A stretch of DNA of 21,861 nt, from positions 1 through 21,861 of the forward strand of contig JAQGNM010000282.1 in the NCBI GenBank assembly GCA_028291845.1. The letters are read 5' to 3'. Below the pieces are notes generated by a model. The model was not told where the DNA came from, did not search any database, and saw nothing but the letters and a program-made list of their open reading frames with translations. Of the stretch, positions 1 to 10,831 are shown piece after piece. Position numbers and translations under genes: made by a program. How positions within the stretch are numbered: position 1 is the first letter of the stretch; every line of letters begins with the position of its first letter. Source of the DNA: Massilia sp. Lineage in GTDB: Bacteria; Pseudomonadota; Gammaproteobacteria; Burkholderiales; Burkholderiaceae_D.

Positions 1-248
1 GCCGGCAACCGGGTGCGGCCGCCCGAAGTGGTCTCGCCGCTGATGCTGGCGTTGACGATGGTGCTGTCGACTTTGTCGGCCTTGAGCTTGTTTTCCATCA
101 GCGCCACCCAGCCGGCGCCGCGCGCCAAGCCGTACTCGGCAGAGAGGCTGTCGCCCAGCACGAGGACGGTTTTTGGTGCAGAATGGGCCATCGCGGCGGC
201 CAGCATCAGCACCAAGCCGCACAATGATCGGGTGAAAAATACAAGCAT
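1..248 (-). CDS. tesA: Arylesterase / acyl-CoA thioesterase I-like GDSL hydrolase, N-terminal part
   Basis: A periplasmic SGNH/GDSL-family esterase of the TesA type, which hydrolyses short acyl esters and thioesters. Only the first 82 codons lie in the window; the rest runs off the left edge. Residues 1-24 form a signal peptide: a short basic N-terminus, a hydrophobic core and an A-H-S-A end. The mature part opens with the block I motif GDSLSAEYG at 32-40, where Ser34 is the expected nucleophile. NASISGETTSGG at 66-77 matches block II, including the oxyanion-hole Gly of the family. The start ATG (248-246) overlaps the start codon of the divergent ybbA inside GCATGC. TesA next to YbbA is a common proteobacterial pairing. 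The family call is firm; the substrate is not known from sequence. Confidence 0.9.
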   Translation of the reverse strand, partial: MLVFFTRSLCGLVLMLAAAMAHSAPKTVLVLGDSLSAEYGLARGAGWVALMENKLKADKVDSTIVNASISGETTSGGRTRLP

Positions 249-975
249 GCGTGACGTCCCAGAAGAGTTGAAAATTAGCGACAGCAGCGGCGGCGGCACC
301 GCCAGGCCGGGCACCGCGGCCATCGAAGTGCGGCAGTTGTCCAAGCGCGTGGCCGACGCCAGCGGCGAGCTCACCATCTTGCACAGCGTCGATTTTACCG
401 TGCAACGGGCCGAGACGCTCGCGATCGTGGGCGCGTCCGGATCGGGCAAGTCGACCCTGCTCGGTTTGCTGGCCGGTCTCGACACCCCATCGACCGGCAC
501 CGTGTTGCTCGATGGGGTCGATATCTTCGCCCTCGACGAGGACGGCCGCGCGCGCCTGCGCATGGACAAGCTCGGCTTCGTGTTCCAGTCGTTCCAGCTG
601 CTGACCCACCTGTCGGCCGTCGAAAACGTCATGCTGCCGCTGGAATTGCGCGGCGACGCCGACGCCCGCGCCAAGGCCACCGCCATGCTGGGCCGGGTCG
701 GCCTGTCCTCGCGCCTGAAACACTATCCGAAGTTCATGTCGGGCGGCGAGCAGCAGCGCGTCGCGCTGGCGCGCGCCTTTGTCACCGAACCGCCGCTGCT
801 GTTCGCCGACGAACCCACCGGCAGCCTGGATGCCGCCACCGGCGAAGCGGTGATCCAGCTGATGTTCGAACTCAATCGCGAGCGCGGCTCCACCCTGGTG
901 CTGGTGACCCACGACAGCCACATCGCGGCGCGCTGCGCACGCACCATCACCATCGCCGCCGGCCGCATCGTCTAG
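247..975 (+). CDS. ybbA: ABC transporter ATP-binding protein, YbbA type
   Basis: Nucleotide-binding subunit of a MacB/LolD/YbbA-type ABC transporter, 242 residues, acting on the cytoplasmic face of the inner membrane. All ATPase motifs are intact: Walker A GASGSGKST at 62-70, Q-loop Gln114, signature SGGEQQ at 165-170, Walker B LLFADEP at 184-190 and the H-loop His222. The first 25 residues are a poorly conserved, Gly/Ser-rich leader. The frame stays open upstream to position 13, but that stretch lies over the divergent tesA coding region, so ATG 247 is preferred. I see no strong ribosome-binding site before it. In E. coli ybbA is followed by its permease gene ybbP. Here the next gene is convergent, so no permease is encoded downstream and the membrane partner must lie elsewhere. 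Confidence 0.9.
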   Translation: MRDVPEELKISDSSGGGTARPGTAAIEVRQLSKRVADASGELTILHSVDFTVQRAETLAIVGASGSGKSTLLGLLAGLDTPSTGTVLLDGVDIFALDEDGRARLRMDKLGFVFQSFQLLTHLSAVENVMLPLELRGDADARAKATAMLGRVGLSSRLKHYPKFMSGGEQQRVALARAFVTEPPLLFADEPTGSLDAATGEAVIQLMFELNRERGSTLVLVTHDSHIAARCARTITIAAGRIV

Positions 976-980
976 TTTTT

Positions 981-2546
981 TTACGCTTGGCGGCGGCCGT
1001 TCTCCGCCGCCTGCGCCACCAGTTCATTCAAAACCGCCCACACCGCCACCGGCAATTCGCCGGCGGTCAGGCCGATCGGTCCCACCCCTTGCGCGACCAG
1101 CCGGTCGGCGGCCGCGCCATGCAGCCAGACGGCGCCGCAAGCAGCTTCGCGCGCCGGCCAGCCCTGCGCCAGCAGCGCCCCGCACAGGCCGGCCAGGGTG
1201 TCGCCGCTGCCGCCGGTGGCCAGCCCCGGATTGCCGTTGGCGTTGACCACCGCCACCTGGCCGGGCGCGGCGATGATGCTGCCCGAGCCCTTGAGCACCA
1301 CCACCGCCTGATAGCGCTCGGCCAGGCGCTGGGCCGTCGCCAGGCGGTCCTGCTGCACTTCCGGCGTGCTCAATCCCAGCAGGCGCGCCGCCTCCAGCGG
1401 GTGCGGCGTGAGGATGGTGGCGTGGCCGCGCGCGGCGCGCCCGGCCAGCCGCTCGGCCAGGTCGATGCTGGCGCCCACCAGGTTCAGGCCGTCGGCGTCG
1501 AGCACGATGGTGGCGTCGCCTTGCAGGGCGTCGGCCAATAAACCCATCGCCTGGGCCGAGCCGCCCAGGCCGGGGCCGATCACCAGGGTTTCCTCGTTGG
1601 TGGTGCGGCCCAGGTTCTGGTCGGCCGCCGCACGGAACATGATTTCGGGATGCACGCTGTCATAACTGGCCCCGCCGCCGCCGTCGAGCGAGGCCACCAT
1701 CACCCGGCCGGCCCCCGCATACAGGGCGCAGCGCGCCGCCAGCACCGGCGCGCCGGCCATGCCGTGGGCGCCGCCGACGATCATCACGTCGCCGAAAGTG
1801 CCCTTGTGACTGTCGTGGCGGCGCGGTTGCAGCTGCCCGGCGAACAGTTCGGTGCTGTTCAGGCACACGGTTGCCGCCGCGTGCTCCTCGGCCGCCACAC
1901 CGAGGGCGTCGACCTGGACGTCGCCCGCGTGATCGCGCCCGGTGAGCGTGTGCAGGCCCGGCTTGTCGGCGATGAAGGTGAGGGTCATCTGCGCCAGGAC
2001 AGCCACCCCCGCCACCCCGGCCGCGCCGTCGCTGCCGACCACGGTGCCCGTGTCGGCATCGAGGCCGCTCGGCACATCGAGCGCCAGCACCTGCCAGTGA
2101 CGCGCGTTCAGTTGCTCCACCAGGGCACGGGTGGCGGCGTCGAACGGCCGCGTGAGGCCGATGCCGAACAAGCCGTCGACCACCAGGCCCGGTTCGCGCT
2201 CGGGCAGGGCATCGACGAAACGGGCCTGGCTGGCGCGCGCGCGTGCGAGGGCGTCGGCGGTTTCCGGCGTTACTGCCGACGCACCCGGCACATGCAGGAT
2301 GGCGACGTCGACGCCGGCATTGGTGTGCGCCAGGTTGGCGGCCGCTTCGAGGGCGTCGCCGCCGTTGTTGCCCGGTCCCGCCAGCAGCAGCACGCTGCGG
2401 CGGTTTTTCGGCAGGCCGGCGATCAGGGCCAGCGCGACATTGGCGGCGGCCTGGCCGGCGCGCTGCATCAGGGCGCCCTGGGGCAGGGTGGCGCAAGCGG
2501 CACGTTCGATGGCGCGGATCTGCGCGACGGTATAAAGATATTTCAT
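981..2546 (-). CDS. nnr: Bifunctional NAD(P)H-hydrate epimerase / ADP-dependent NAD(P)H-hydrate dehydratase
   Basis: Metabolite-repair enzyme of 521 residues. It epimerises and dehydrates hydrated NAD(P)H (NADHX/NADPHX) back to the usable cofactor. The N-terminal YjeF_N epimerase domain (about 1-220) has the GPGNNGGDALEAA nucleotide-binding loop at 58-70 and the DVPSGLDADTG segment at 157-167. The C-terminal ribokinase-like dehydratase domain (about 240-510) has HKGTFGDVMIVGG at 247-259, TPHPLEAARLL at 380-390 and the active-site loop GNPGLATGGSGDTLAG at 438-453, with Asp449 as the expected catalytic residue. Length and fused architecture match the usual bacterial form. A TACAAT -10-like hexamer lies 21 bp upstream of the ATG on the minus strand (2567-2572). 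The gene ends 5 bp from the convergent ybbA stop. Confidence 0.95.
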   Translation of the reverse strand: MKYLYTVAQIRAIERAACATLPQGALMQRAGQAAANVALALIAGLPKNRRSVLLLAGPGNNGGDALEAAANLAHTNAGVDVAILHVPGASAVTPETADALARARASQARFVDALPEREPGLVVDGLFGIGLTRPFDAATRALVEQLNARHWQVLALDVPSGLDADTGTVVGSDGAAGVAGVAVLAQMTLTFIADKPGLHTLTGRDHAGDVQVDALGVAAEEHAAATVCLNSTELFAGQLQPRRHDSHKGTFGDVMIVGGAHGMAGAPVLAARCALYAGAGRVMVASLDGGGGASYDSVHPEIMFRAAADQNLGRTTNEETLVIGPGLGGSAQAMGLLADALQGDATIVLDADGLNLVGASIDLAERLAGRAARGHATILTPHPLEAARLLGLSTPEVQQDRLATAQRLAERYQAVVVLKGSGSIIAAPGQVAVVNANGNPGLATGGSGDTLAGLCGALLAQGWPAREAACGAVWLHGAAADRLVAQGVGPIGLTAGELPVAVWAVLNELVAQAAENGRRQA

Positions 2547-2580
2547 GCGTGTCCAGGGGGCCGAAAATTGTATTTTCGCT

Positions 2581-2629
2581 AAAAAGCGCCGGATAGGCCG
2601 TCACGATTGGCAGCACGGTGGTCCGGCGC
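2581..2629 (-). terminator. Candidate terminator of the TPR response regulator gene
   Basis: Just past the response-regulator stop, on the minus strand, GCGCCGG (2629-2623) pairs with CCGGCGC (2592-2586) and is followed by five T (2585-2581). The loop is about 30 nt, long for an intrinsic terminator, though a short CCGT/ACGG pairing inside could shorten it. It sits 18 bp beyond the stop codon and before the nnr promoter candidate, which is where a terminator would be expected. Confidence 0.4.
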
Positions 2630-2646
2630 CGCGTTTCAGGTCGCCG

Positions 2647-4332
2647 TTAGCTGCCGATGCCGTACTTGCGCCGCACCCTGGCGTACTGTTCCTGCAGCTC
2701 CTTCAACTGCGGATGTGCCTCATCGAGCCGGCGCAGCGCGTCGATCAGCGCGCTGGCGCCCTCGCCGAGCGCATGGTCCCAGCCCAGTTCATCGATCTGG
2801 CGCAGCATCGCCAGCGCCGCCGCCACCGTCACCGGCACGCTCGACGGCGACTTCAGGCGCGCTTCGCGCATGGTCTGCACCGCCCCTTTCAAGTCACCGC
2901 CGCGGGTTTGTTCGGCGGCGACGACGATCAGGTCCTGGGCCTGCTGGCCGAGCTGCTTGCCGAGGCCGTCCGCCAGGTCCGCGCGCCCGGCGTTGGCGAG
3001 CACCGCCAGCGCCTCCGGCGCGCTCAGGGCGGCGCCGCCTTCGATGCCGGCGCCCCGCATCATCGACATCAGCACCCTGGCGGCGCCGTCGTCGAACTTG
3101 TGCTGCAGGCAGCTGCGCGCCAGGCCGATCTTCAGTTTCGCCGACAAGGCGGTGGCGTCGACCGCCGCCGCCACCGCCGCGCCGAGCGCTTCTCCGGCGG
3201 CCGGGGCGTCGCCGGCCGCCTCGAACAGCATGGCGTTCGAATAGGCCTTGCAGGCATCCACGCCGGCGCCGGCGCGCAGCGATTTTTCCAGATCGCGGAT
3301 GACGCCGCCGGCCTGCTGCGCTTCCCCCTTGCGCACCAGCGCGCGCACCAGGTTGACATGGTCTTCCGGGTCGCGAAACTCCGAGTGGCGGGCGCGCGCC
3401 ACCACCTGGCGAAACGATTTTTCAGCCAGCGCGACGTCGCCTGCCTCGAGCGCGATTTCGCCCAGCTGGCGCAGCCGGCGCACCAGGTGCGGCGAAATGG
3501 CCAGCGCATCCTGCAGCACTCGTTGCGCGCGCTGGGGCGCGCCCAGCGCCGCGTGGCACTGGGCCAGCAGGTCGTAGGCGGCCATCAGGCGCGGGTTGGC
3601 GACCACCAGTTCGTCGAGCACGGCGGCGGCCTCCGCGTGGCGGTGCTGCGCCACCAGTGTTCGCGCCAGGCCCAGCGAGGCCCAGCCGCACGGCCGCTCG
3701 GCGAGAACGGCCTGGTATTGCTGGATGGCGCCATCGAGGTCGCCAAGCATGACCTGCAGCTCGGCGCCAAGGCGGGCAAAATCGCCGGCGTGGCGCGAGC
3801 TGGCGGCCGATGCCGTTGCCGCGCCCGCGCCGCACAGGCGCAGCGCTGCGCGCAGATTGCCTTCCTCGATCAGGCGGTGCACGTCCTGCAGCGCGGCGCG
3901 GCGGTCCAGCGCCCGCTCGATGCGCCGGCTCAGCACCTCGATGGTAAATGGCTTCAACACGTAATCGGTGGGCGCCAATTCGGCGGCGCTGACCACCTTG
4001 CCGTGCACGGCTTCCGCGGTCAGAATGATGAAGATCGACTGCTGCGAGATCAGCTTGTGCTGGCGCAGATCCTCCAGCAGGTGCTGGCCGTCCTGGCCTT
4101 CACTGCCGCTGCCCAGGTCGTACTCGCACAGCACCACATCGTAGGAGCGGCGCATCAGCTGCCGGATGGCGGTGCCGGCGCTGACGGCAAATTCGATCTT
4201 GCCGATGCCCGACTGGGTCAGCAAATTCTGCAGGCTGGCGCGCATGCCGGGATTGGGGTCGACCACCAGCACGCTTAGTTCGCTGCCCCGTTGGCTGCCG
4301 CCTTGACTGCCGAGTTGACTATTGTCTTGCAT
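2647..4332 (-). CDS. Orphan response regulator with N-terminal receiver and C-terminal TPR-like region
   Basis: A 561-residue signalling protein. Residues 18-140 form a CheY-like receiver: acidic residue Asp25 (VVDPN), probable phosphoacceptor Asp72 (LCEYDLG), Thr105 and the conserved Lys127 (DYVLKPF). Before it is a Ser/Gln/Gly-rich stretch with short S-Q-x-G repeats (about 6-17). From about 145 to the end the protein is a run of Ala/Leu-rich amphipathic helices with TPR spacing, for example AALRLCGAG, GWASLGLARTLVAQHRHAEAAAVLDELV and YDLLAQCHAALGAPQRAQRVLQDAL. There is no DNA-binding domain, so it probably signals through protein contacts. No histidine kinase gene is nearby, so its partner is unknown. 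Similar receiver-TPR proteins are annotated in other betaproteobacteria, but I cannot assign a pathway. The ribosome-binding site before the ATG is weak. Confidence 0.85.
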   Translation of the reverse strand: MQDNSQLGSQGGSQRGSELSVLVVDPNPGMRASLQNLLTQSGIGKIEFAVSAGTAIRQLMRRSYDVVLCEYDLGSGSEGQDGQHLLEDLRQHKLISQQSIFIILTAEAVHGKVVSAAELAPTDYVLKPFTIEVLSRRIERALDRRAALQDVHRLIEEGNLRAALRLCGAGAATASAASSRHAGDFARLGAELQVMLGDLDGAIQQYQAVLAERPCGWASLGLARTLVAQHRHAEAAAVLDELVVANPRLMAAYDLLAQCHAALGAPQRAQRVLQDALAISPHLVRRLRQLGEIALEAGDVALAEKSFRQVVARARHSEFRDPEDHVNLVRALVRKGEAQQAGGVIRDLEKSLRAGAGVDACKAYSNAMLFEAAGDAPAAGEALGAAVAAAVDATALSAKLKIGLARSCLQHKFDDGAARVLMSMMRGAGIEGGAALSAPEALAVLANAGRADLADGLGKQLGQQAQDLIVVAAEQTRGGDLKGAVQTMREARLKSPSSVPVTVAAALAMLRQIDELGWDHALGEGASALIDALRRLDEAHPQLKELQEQYARVRRKYGIGS

Positions 4333-4470
4333 CGCTCGCCCGACACCTGATCTGGTTGATATGCCGCGGCGGGGGCGCCGTCACGCATGAAGTTGCACGA
4401 TACGCTATTTTGCGCCGCCCTCACAGGGGTGCGGCCAGGGCAGGGCGCCGATGAAAATGGCCAGGCAGGG

Positions 4471-4476
4471 TATAAT
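4471..4476 (+). promoter_or_regulatory. Candidate -10 element for purL
   Basis: A perfect TATAAT lies 88 bp before the purL ATG, in the 231-bp gap between the divergent response regulator and purL. No good -35 hexamer is seen 16-18 bp upstream (CCGATG at 4448-4453), so this is only a candidate. I see no other clear element in the gap, and no strong Shine-Dalgarno sequence before purL. Confidence 0.4.
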
Positions 4477-4563
4477 GCCGGCCCAGGGGGAAAGCGCCGC
4501 AGCGCCATGGCGTTACCACGACACTAACCAGCAGCCACGCTGCGTCAACCAAGACTTTCATTC

Positions 4564-8616
<4,053 letters not shown>

Positions 8617-8634
8617 GTGGTAGCGGGGACCGGA

Positions 8635-8744
8635 GGGGGGACTGGCGCCGCAGGTGCCTGTCCCAGGTTCGCACACAGGCAAAGCAAAAGGATGTTGCTT
8701 CAGATCAGAAATGGGACAGGCACCCTGCGGGTGCCAGTCCCCCT
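8635..8744. repeat. REPIN-like element: two inverted REP-type hairpins
   Basis: Two arms of about 30 nt, 8636-8665 and 8712-8743, are reverse complements of each other apart from two 1-nt indels and a substitution, with about 46 bp between them. Each arm is itself an imperfect hairpin. In the right arm GGGACAGGCACC pairs with GGTGCCAGTCCC around a short loop, with one mismatch in the stem. This is REP/REPIN architecture. It sits between the convergent purL and FAH-family genes, the usual intergenic location, and its right edge abuts the stop codon of the FAH-family gene (8743-8745). It could double as a bidirectional terminator, though there is no clean T-run. Only one copy occurs in this window. 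Confidence 0.75.
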
Positions 8745-9825
8745 AGCTTTCCGCTTTAATGGTATTCCGAATCACCCCCACCCCCGTAATCTCGGTCTCC
8801 ATCACATCCCCCGCCTTTAAAAACTCCGGTGGCTTGCGCGCAAAGCCGACACCGGATGGCGTGCCGGTGGCGATGATGTCGCCCGGCTCCAGGGTCAATC
8901 CACGCGACAATTCGGCAATGATGCGCGGAATCTTGAAGTACATCTGCTTGTAGCTGGCGTTCTGCTTTTCGACGCCGTTGACCCGGCAGATCACCCGCAC
9001 GTCGTCGAGCTTGACGCCGGCGGCGGTGACGATCCAGGGCCCCATCGGGCCGTGGCCGTCGAGGCTCTTGCCCTTGAACCACTGGCCGCCGTGGCGCTTT
9101 TGCTGGATTTCGCGCACCGTGGTGTCGTTATAGGCGGCGTAGCCGAACACGTAATCCATGGCGCGCTCTTCGCTGATGTTGCGGCCTTTCTGGCCGATCA
9201 CCACGGCGATTTCCGCCTCCCAGTCGGTGCTGTTGGCGTTGCTCAAATCCTGCGGGATGGTGTCGAACGGGCCGTTCATGGTGTGGGTGCCCTTGGTGAA
9301 GAACACCGGGTGGTCGGGCAGCTTTTCCACGCCCTTGTCGGCGCGCGCGTCCTTGCCTTCCTCGAAGTGATCGAGATAATTCCAGCCGACGCAATAAATA
9401 TTGCGGTCCGGGCGCGGGATCGGCGAGGTGAAAATGGCGTCGGTCATCGGCAGAAAGTTGGCTTTGCCGCCCATCGCGCGCTCGGACAAGGCGTGGATTT
9501 GCGCCATGCCAGCGTTGCCTGCCTTGATCAGGGACAGCATCGAGGCCGGATCGAAACCGAGCTTGACCTTTTGCCGGCGTGCTTCGATGCCGACGTCGAG
9601 CATGCTGCCGTTATCGAGCACGATCACCAGCACCGGCGGCTGCAGCGGCGTGAGCACGCAACTGGCCAGGCGCATGCCGACCTTGCCGGCTAACGGGGCC
9701 ATTGGTGCCACCACCACCTGCTTGCCGTTGGCCTGCGCGGCAGCGACGCCGGCGCCGCCCGCCATGATGCCGCCCACGGCGGCCGAAGCCCCGGCCTTGA
9801 GTAAATTGCGTCGGTTTGCATCCAC
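8743..9825 (-). CDS. Fumarylacetoacetate hydrolase family protein with Tat signal peptide
   Basis: A 360-residue FAH-superfamily enzyme predicted to be exported folded by the Tat pathway. GTG at 9825 is chosen because AAGGAG lies 6 nt before it and because it yields a twin-arginine leader (NRRNLLKAG at 4-12, hydrophobic Ala/Gly core, probable cleavage after AAAQA near residue 32). The frame stays open to 10011, but that extension runs through a terminator. The FAH domain (about 140-356) shows NYLDHFEEGKD at 149-159, DWEAEIAVVIG at 201-211 (metal-binding acidic residues), KSLDGHGPMGP at 253-263 and ATGTPSGVGFAR at 319-330. Members cleave carbon-carbon bonds in, or hydrate or decarboxylate, aromatic-catabolite diketo acids; this substrate cannot be told from sequence. 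The neighbours do not form a catabolic operon with it. Confidence 0.9.
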   Translation of the reverse strand: MDANRRNLLKAGASAAVGGIMAGGAGVAAAQANGKQVVVAPMAPLAGKVGMRLASCVLTPLQPPVLVIVLDNGSMLDVGIEARRQKVKLGFDPASMLSLIKAGNAGMAQIHALSERAMGGKANFLPMTDAIFTSPIPRPDRNIYCVGWNYLDHFEEGKDARADKGVEKLPDHPVFFTKGTHTMNGPFDTIPQDLSNANSTDWEAEIAVVIGQKGRNISEERAMDYVFGYAAYNDTTVREIQQKRHGGQWFKGKSLDGHGPMGPWIVTAAGVKLDDVRVICRVNGVEKQNASYKQMYFKIPRIIAELSRGLTLEPGDIIATGTPSGVGFARKPPEFLKAGDVMETEITGVGVIRNTIKAES

Positions 9826-9878
9826 ACTGGTCTCCTTGCCATATTGGCTGTTATCGAAAATCCATTGTAGGCCGACAT

Positions 9879-9905
9879 AAAAAAAGCGCTTCCGAAGAAG
9901 CGCTC
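9879..9905 (-). terminator. Intrinsic terminator of the downstream PPIase gene
   Basis: On the minus strand an 8-bp perfect stem AGCGCTTC/GAAGCGCT (9904-9897 and 9892-9885) closes a TTCG tetraloop and runs into seven T (9885-9879). It lies 33 bp past the stop of the 9938-10711 gene. This is a textbook Rho-independent terminator. It ends the yciB-bolA-PPIase-PPIase run before the FAH-family gene. Confidence 0.92.
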
Positions 9906-9937
9906 TTTCGTTGCAAGACTGTTGCAATCCGGCGTAC

Positions 9938-10711
9938 TTACTGGATCTTGGCTTTCTTCGACAGTTCGTCGCGGTAGGCCGCCAGGCGGCGCTGCTGGAT
10001 CGACTCGGCAACCTGCTGCTTGACCTCGTCGAACGACGGCACCTTGGCGGCGCGGGTGTCTTCCAGCTTGATGATGTGGTAGCCGAACTGCGACTTGACC
10101 GGGGTATCGGTGTACTGGCCCTTGTTCAGCTTGACCATCGCGGCGGAAAACTCCGGCACGTAGGAGGCCGGGCTGGCCCAGTCGAGGTCGCCGCCATTGG
10201 CTGCCGAGCCGTCTTTCGACTGCTTGGCCAGTTCCTCGAACTTGCCGCCGGCTTTCAGCTTGGCGATGATGGCCTTGGCTTCGTCTTCGGTGGCCACCAG
10301 GATATGGCGTGCATGGTATTCCTTGTCGCCCACCTGCGCCTTGTACTTGTCGTACTCGGCCTTGATGTCGGCATCCTTGACGGGATTTTTCTTGACGTAG
10401 TCCTGCAGCATGGCGTTGATGACGATGCTTTGACGGGCATTGTCGAGCGCCATCTTGACTTCAGGACGGTTGGCGACGCCTTGCCGTTCCGCTTCCTGGA
10501 TCATCACTTCGCGGTTGATCAGGTCTTTTTTGATCGCTTCGCGCAATTGCGGCGAATCAGCTTGCTTGCCCTGTGCGACCACCTGCTTGACGATCTGATC
10601 GACTTTGGCGGCAGGAATCGGCTTGCCATTGACGGTCGCGACGTTTTGCGCGAAGGCCGGGGCGGCCACGAGGGCAGTCATCACTAACAAGGTAGCTGGC
10701 TTAAAAATCAT
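9938..10711 (-). CDS. Periplasmic parvulin-type peptidylprolyl isomerase, copy 1
   Basis: A 257-residue prolyl cis-trans isomerase or chaperone of the PrsA/SurA/PpiC type, exported to the periplasm. Residues 1-21 are a Sec signal peptide (APAFA then QN). An N-terminal helical chaperone region (22-130) contains VNGKPIP and the DSPQLREAIKKDL segment. The parvulin domain (about 132-219) has YHARHILVATEDEAKA, GGDLDWASP and FGYHIIKLED, all family hallmarks. AGGA lies 7 nt before the ATG. It is a close paralogue of the gene at 10832-11611 on the same strand, the product of a tandem duplication. A strong terminator follows it. It probably assists folding of outer-membrane or secreted proteins, but its clients are unknown. 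Confidence 0.95.
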   Translation of the reverse strand: MIFKPATLLVMTALVAAPAFAQNVATVNGKPIPAAKVDQIVKQVVAQGKQADSPQLREAIKKDLINREVMIQEAERQGVANRPEVKMALDNARQSIVINAMLQDYVKKNPVKDADIKAEYDKYKAQVGDKEYHARHILVATEDEAKAIIAKLKAGGKFEELAKQSKDGSAANGGDLDWASPASYVPEFSAAMVKLNKGQYTDTPVKSQFGYHIIKLEDTRAAKVPSFDEVKQQVAESIQQRRLAAYRDELSKKAKIQ

Positions 10712-10745
10712 GTTTGATTCCTATAAAAGACAAAAAAGTGACACC

Positions 10746-10798
10746 GTAAAGTGGGAAATGGACGGCACCTTGCGGCGCCGCCCATTCGACACTTTTAC
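10746..10798 (-). promoter_or_regulatory. Long intergenic stem-loop between the two PPIase genes
   Basis: In the 120-bp gap a 13-bp stem (10757-10769 with 10774-10786) closes a 4-nt loop. In minus-strand RNA it is continuous because the two non-Watson-Crick positions become G-U pairs, and the loop reads GCAA, a stable tetraloop. Flanking GTAAAGTG (10746-10753) and CACTTTTAC (10790-10798) extend the stem with a bulge. A T-run is present (10731-10737), but 9 nt or more beyond the stem, so it is not a canonical terminator. It may be an attenuator, an RNase processing site or a 3'-end stabiliser that sets the ratio of the two products. The direction fits only the minus strand. A weak GCTGCA/TGCAGC repeat adjoins it at 10800-10821. 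Confidence 0.55.
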
Positions 10799-10831
10799 TG
10801 CTGCACGAAGTAATATGCAGCAATATACTGC

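Noticed and set aside
1650..2582. A 310-codon plus-strand frame over nnr
   Set aside because: No motif or ribosome-binding site; Nnr is complete on the minus strand.
2545..4278. A 577-codon open frame antisense to the response regulator gene
   Set aside because: Low-complexity Arg/Gln/His-rich translation with no motif; the opposite strand has a clear receiver domain.
4275..4508. A 77-codon minus-strand frame upstream of and overlapping the response regulator start
   Set aside because: No ribosome-binding site or recognisable motif, and it overlaps a well-supported coding region.
9826..10011. The 62-codon N-terminal extension of the FAH-family frame
   Set aside because: It crosses a strong terminator and the end of the adjacent PPIase gene; the GTG at 9825 has a good ribosome-binding site and gives a Tat signal.
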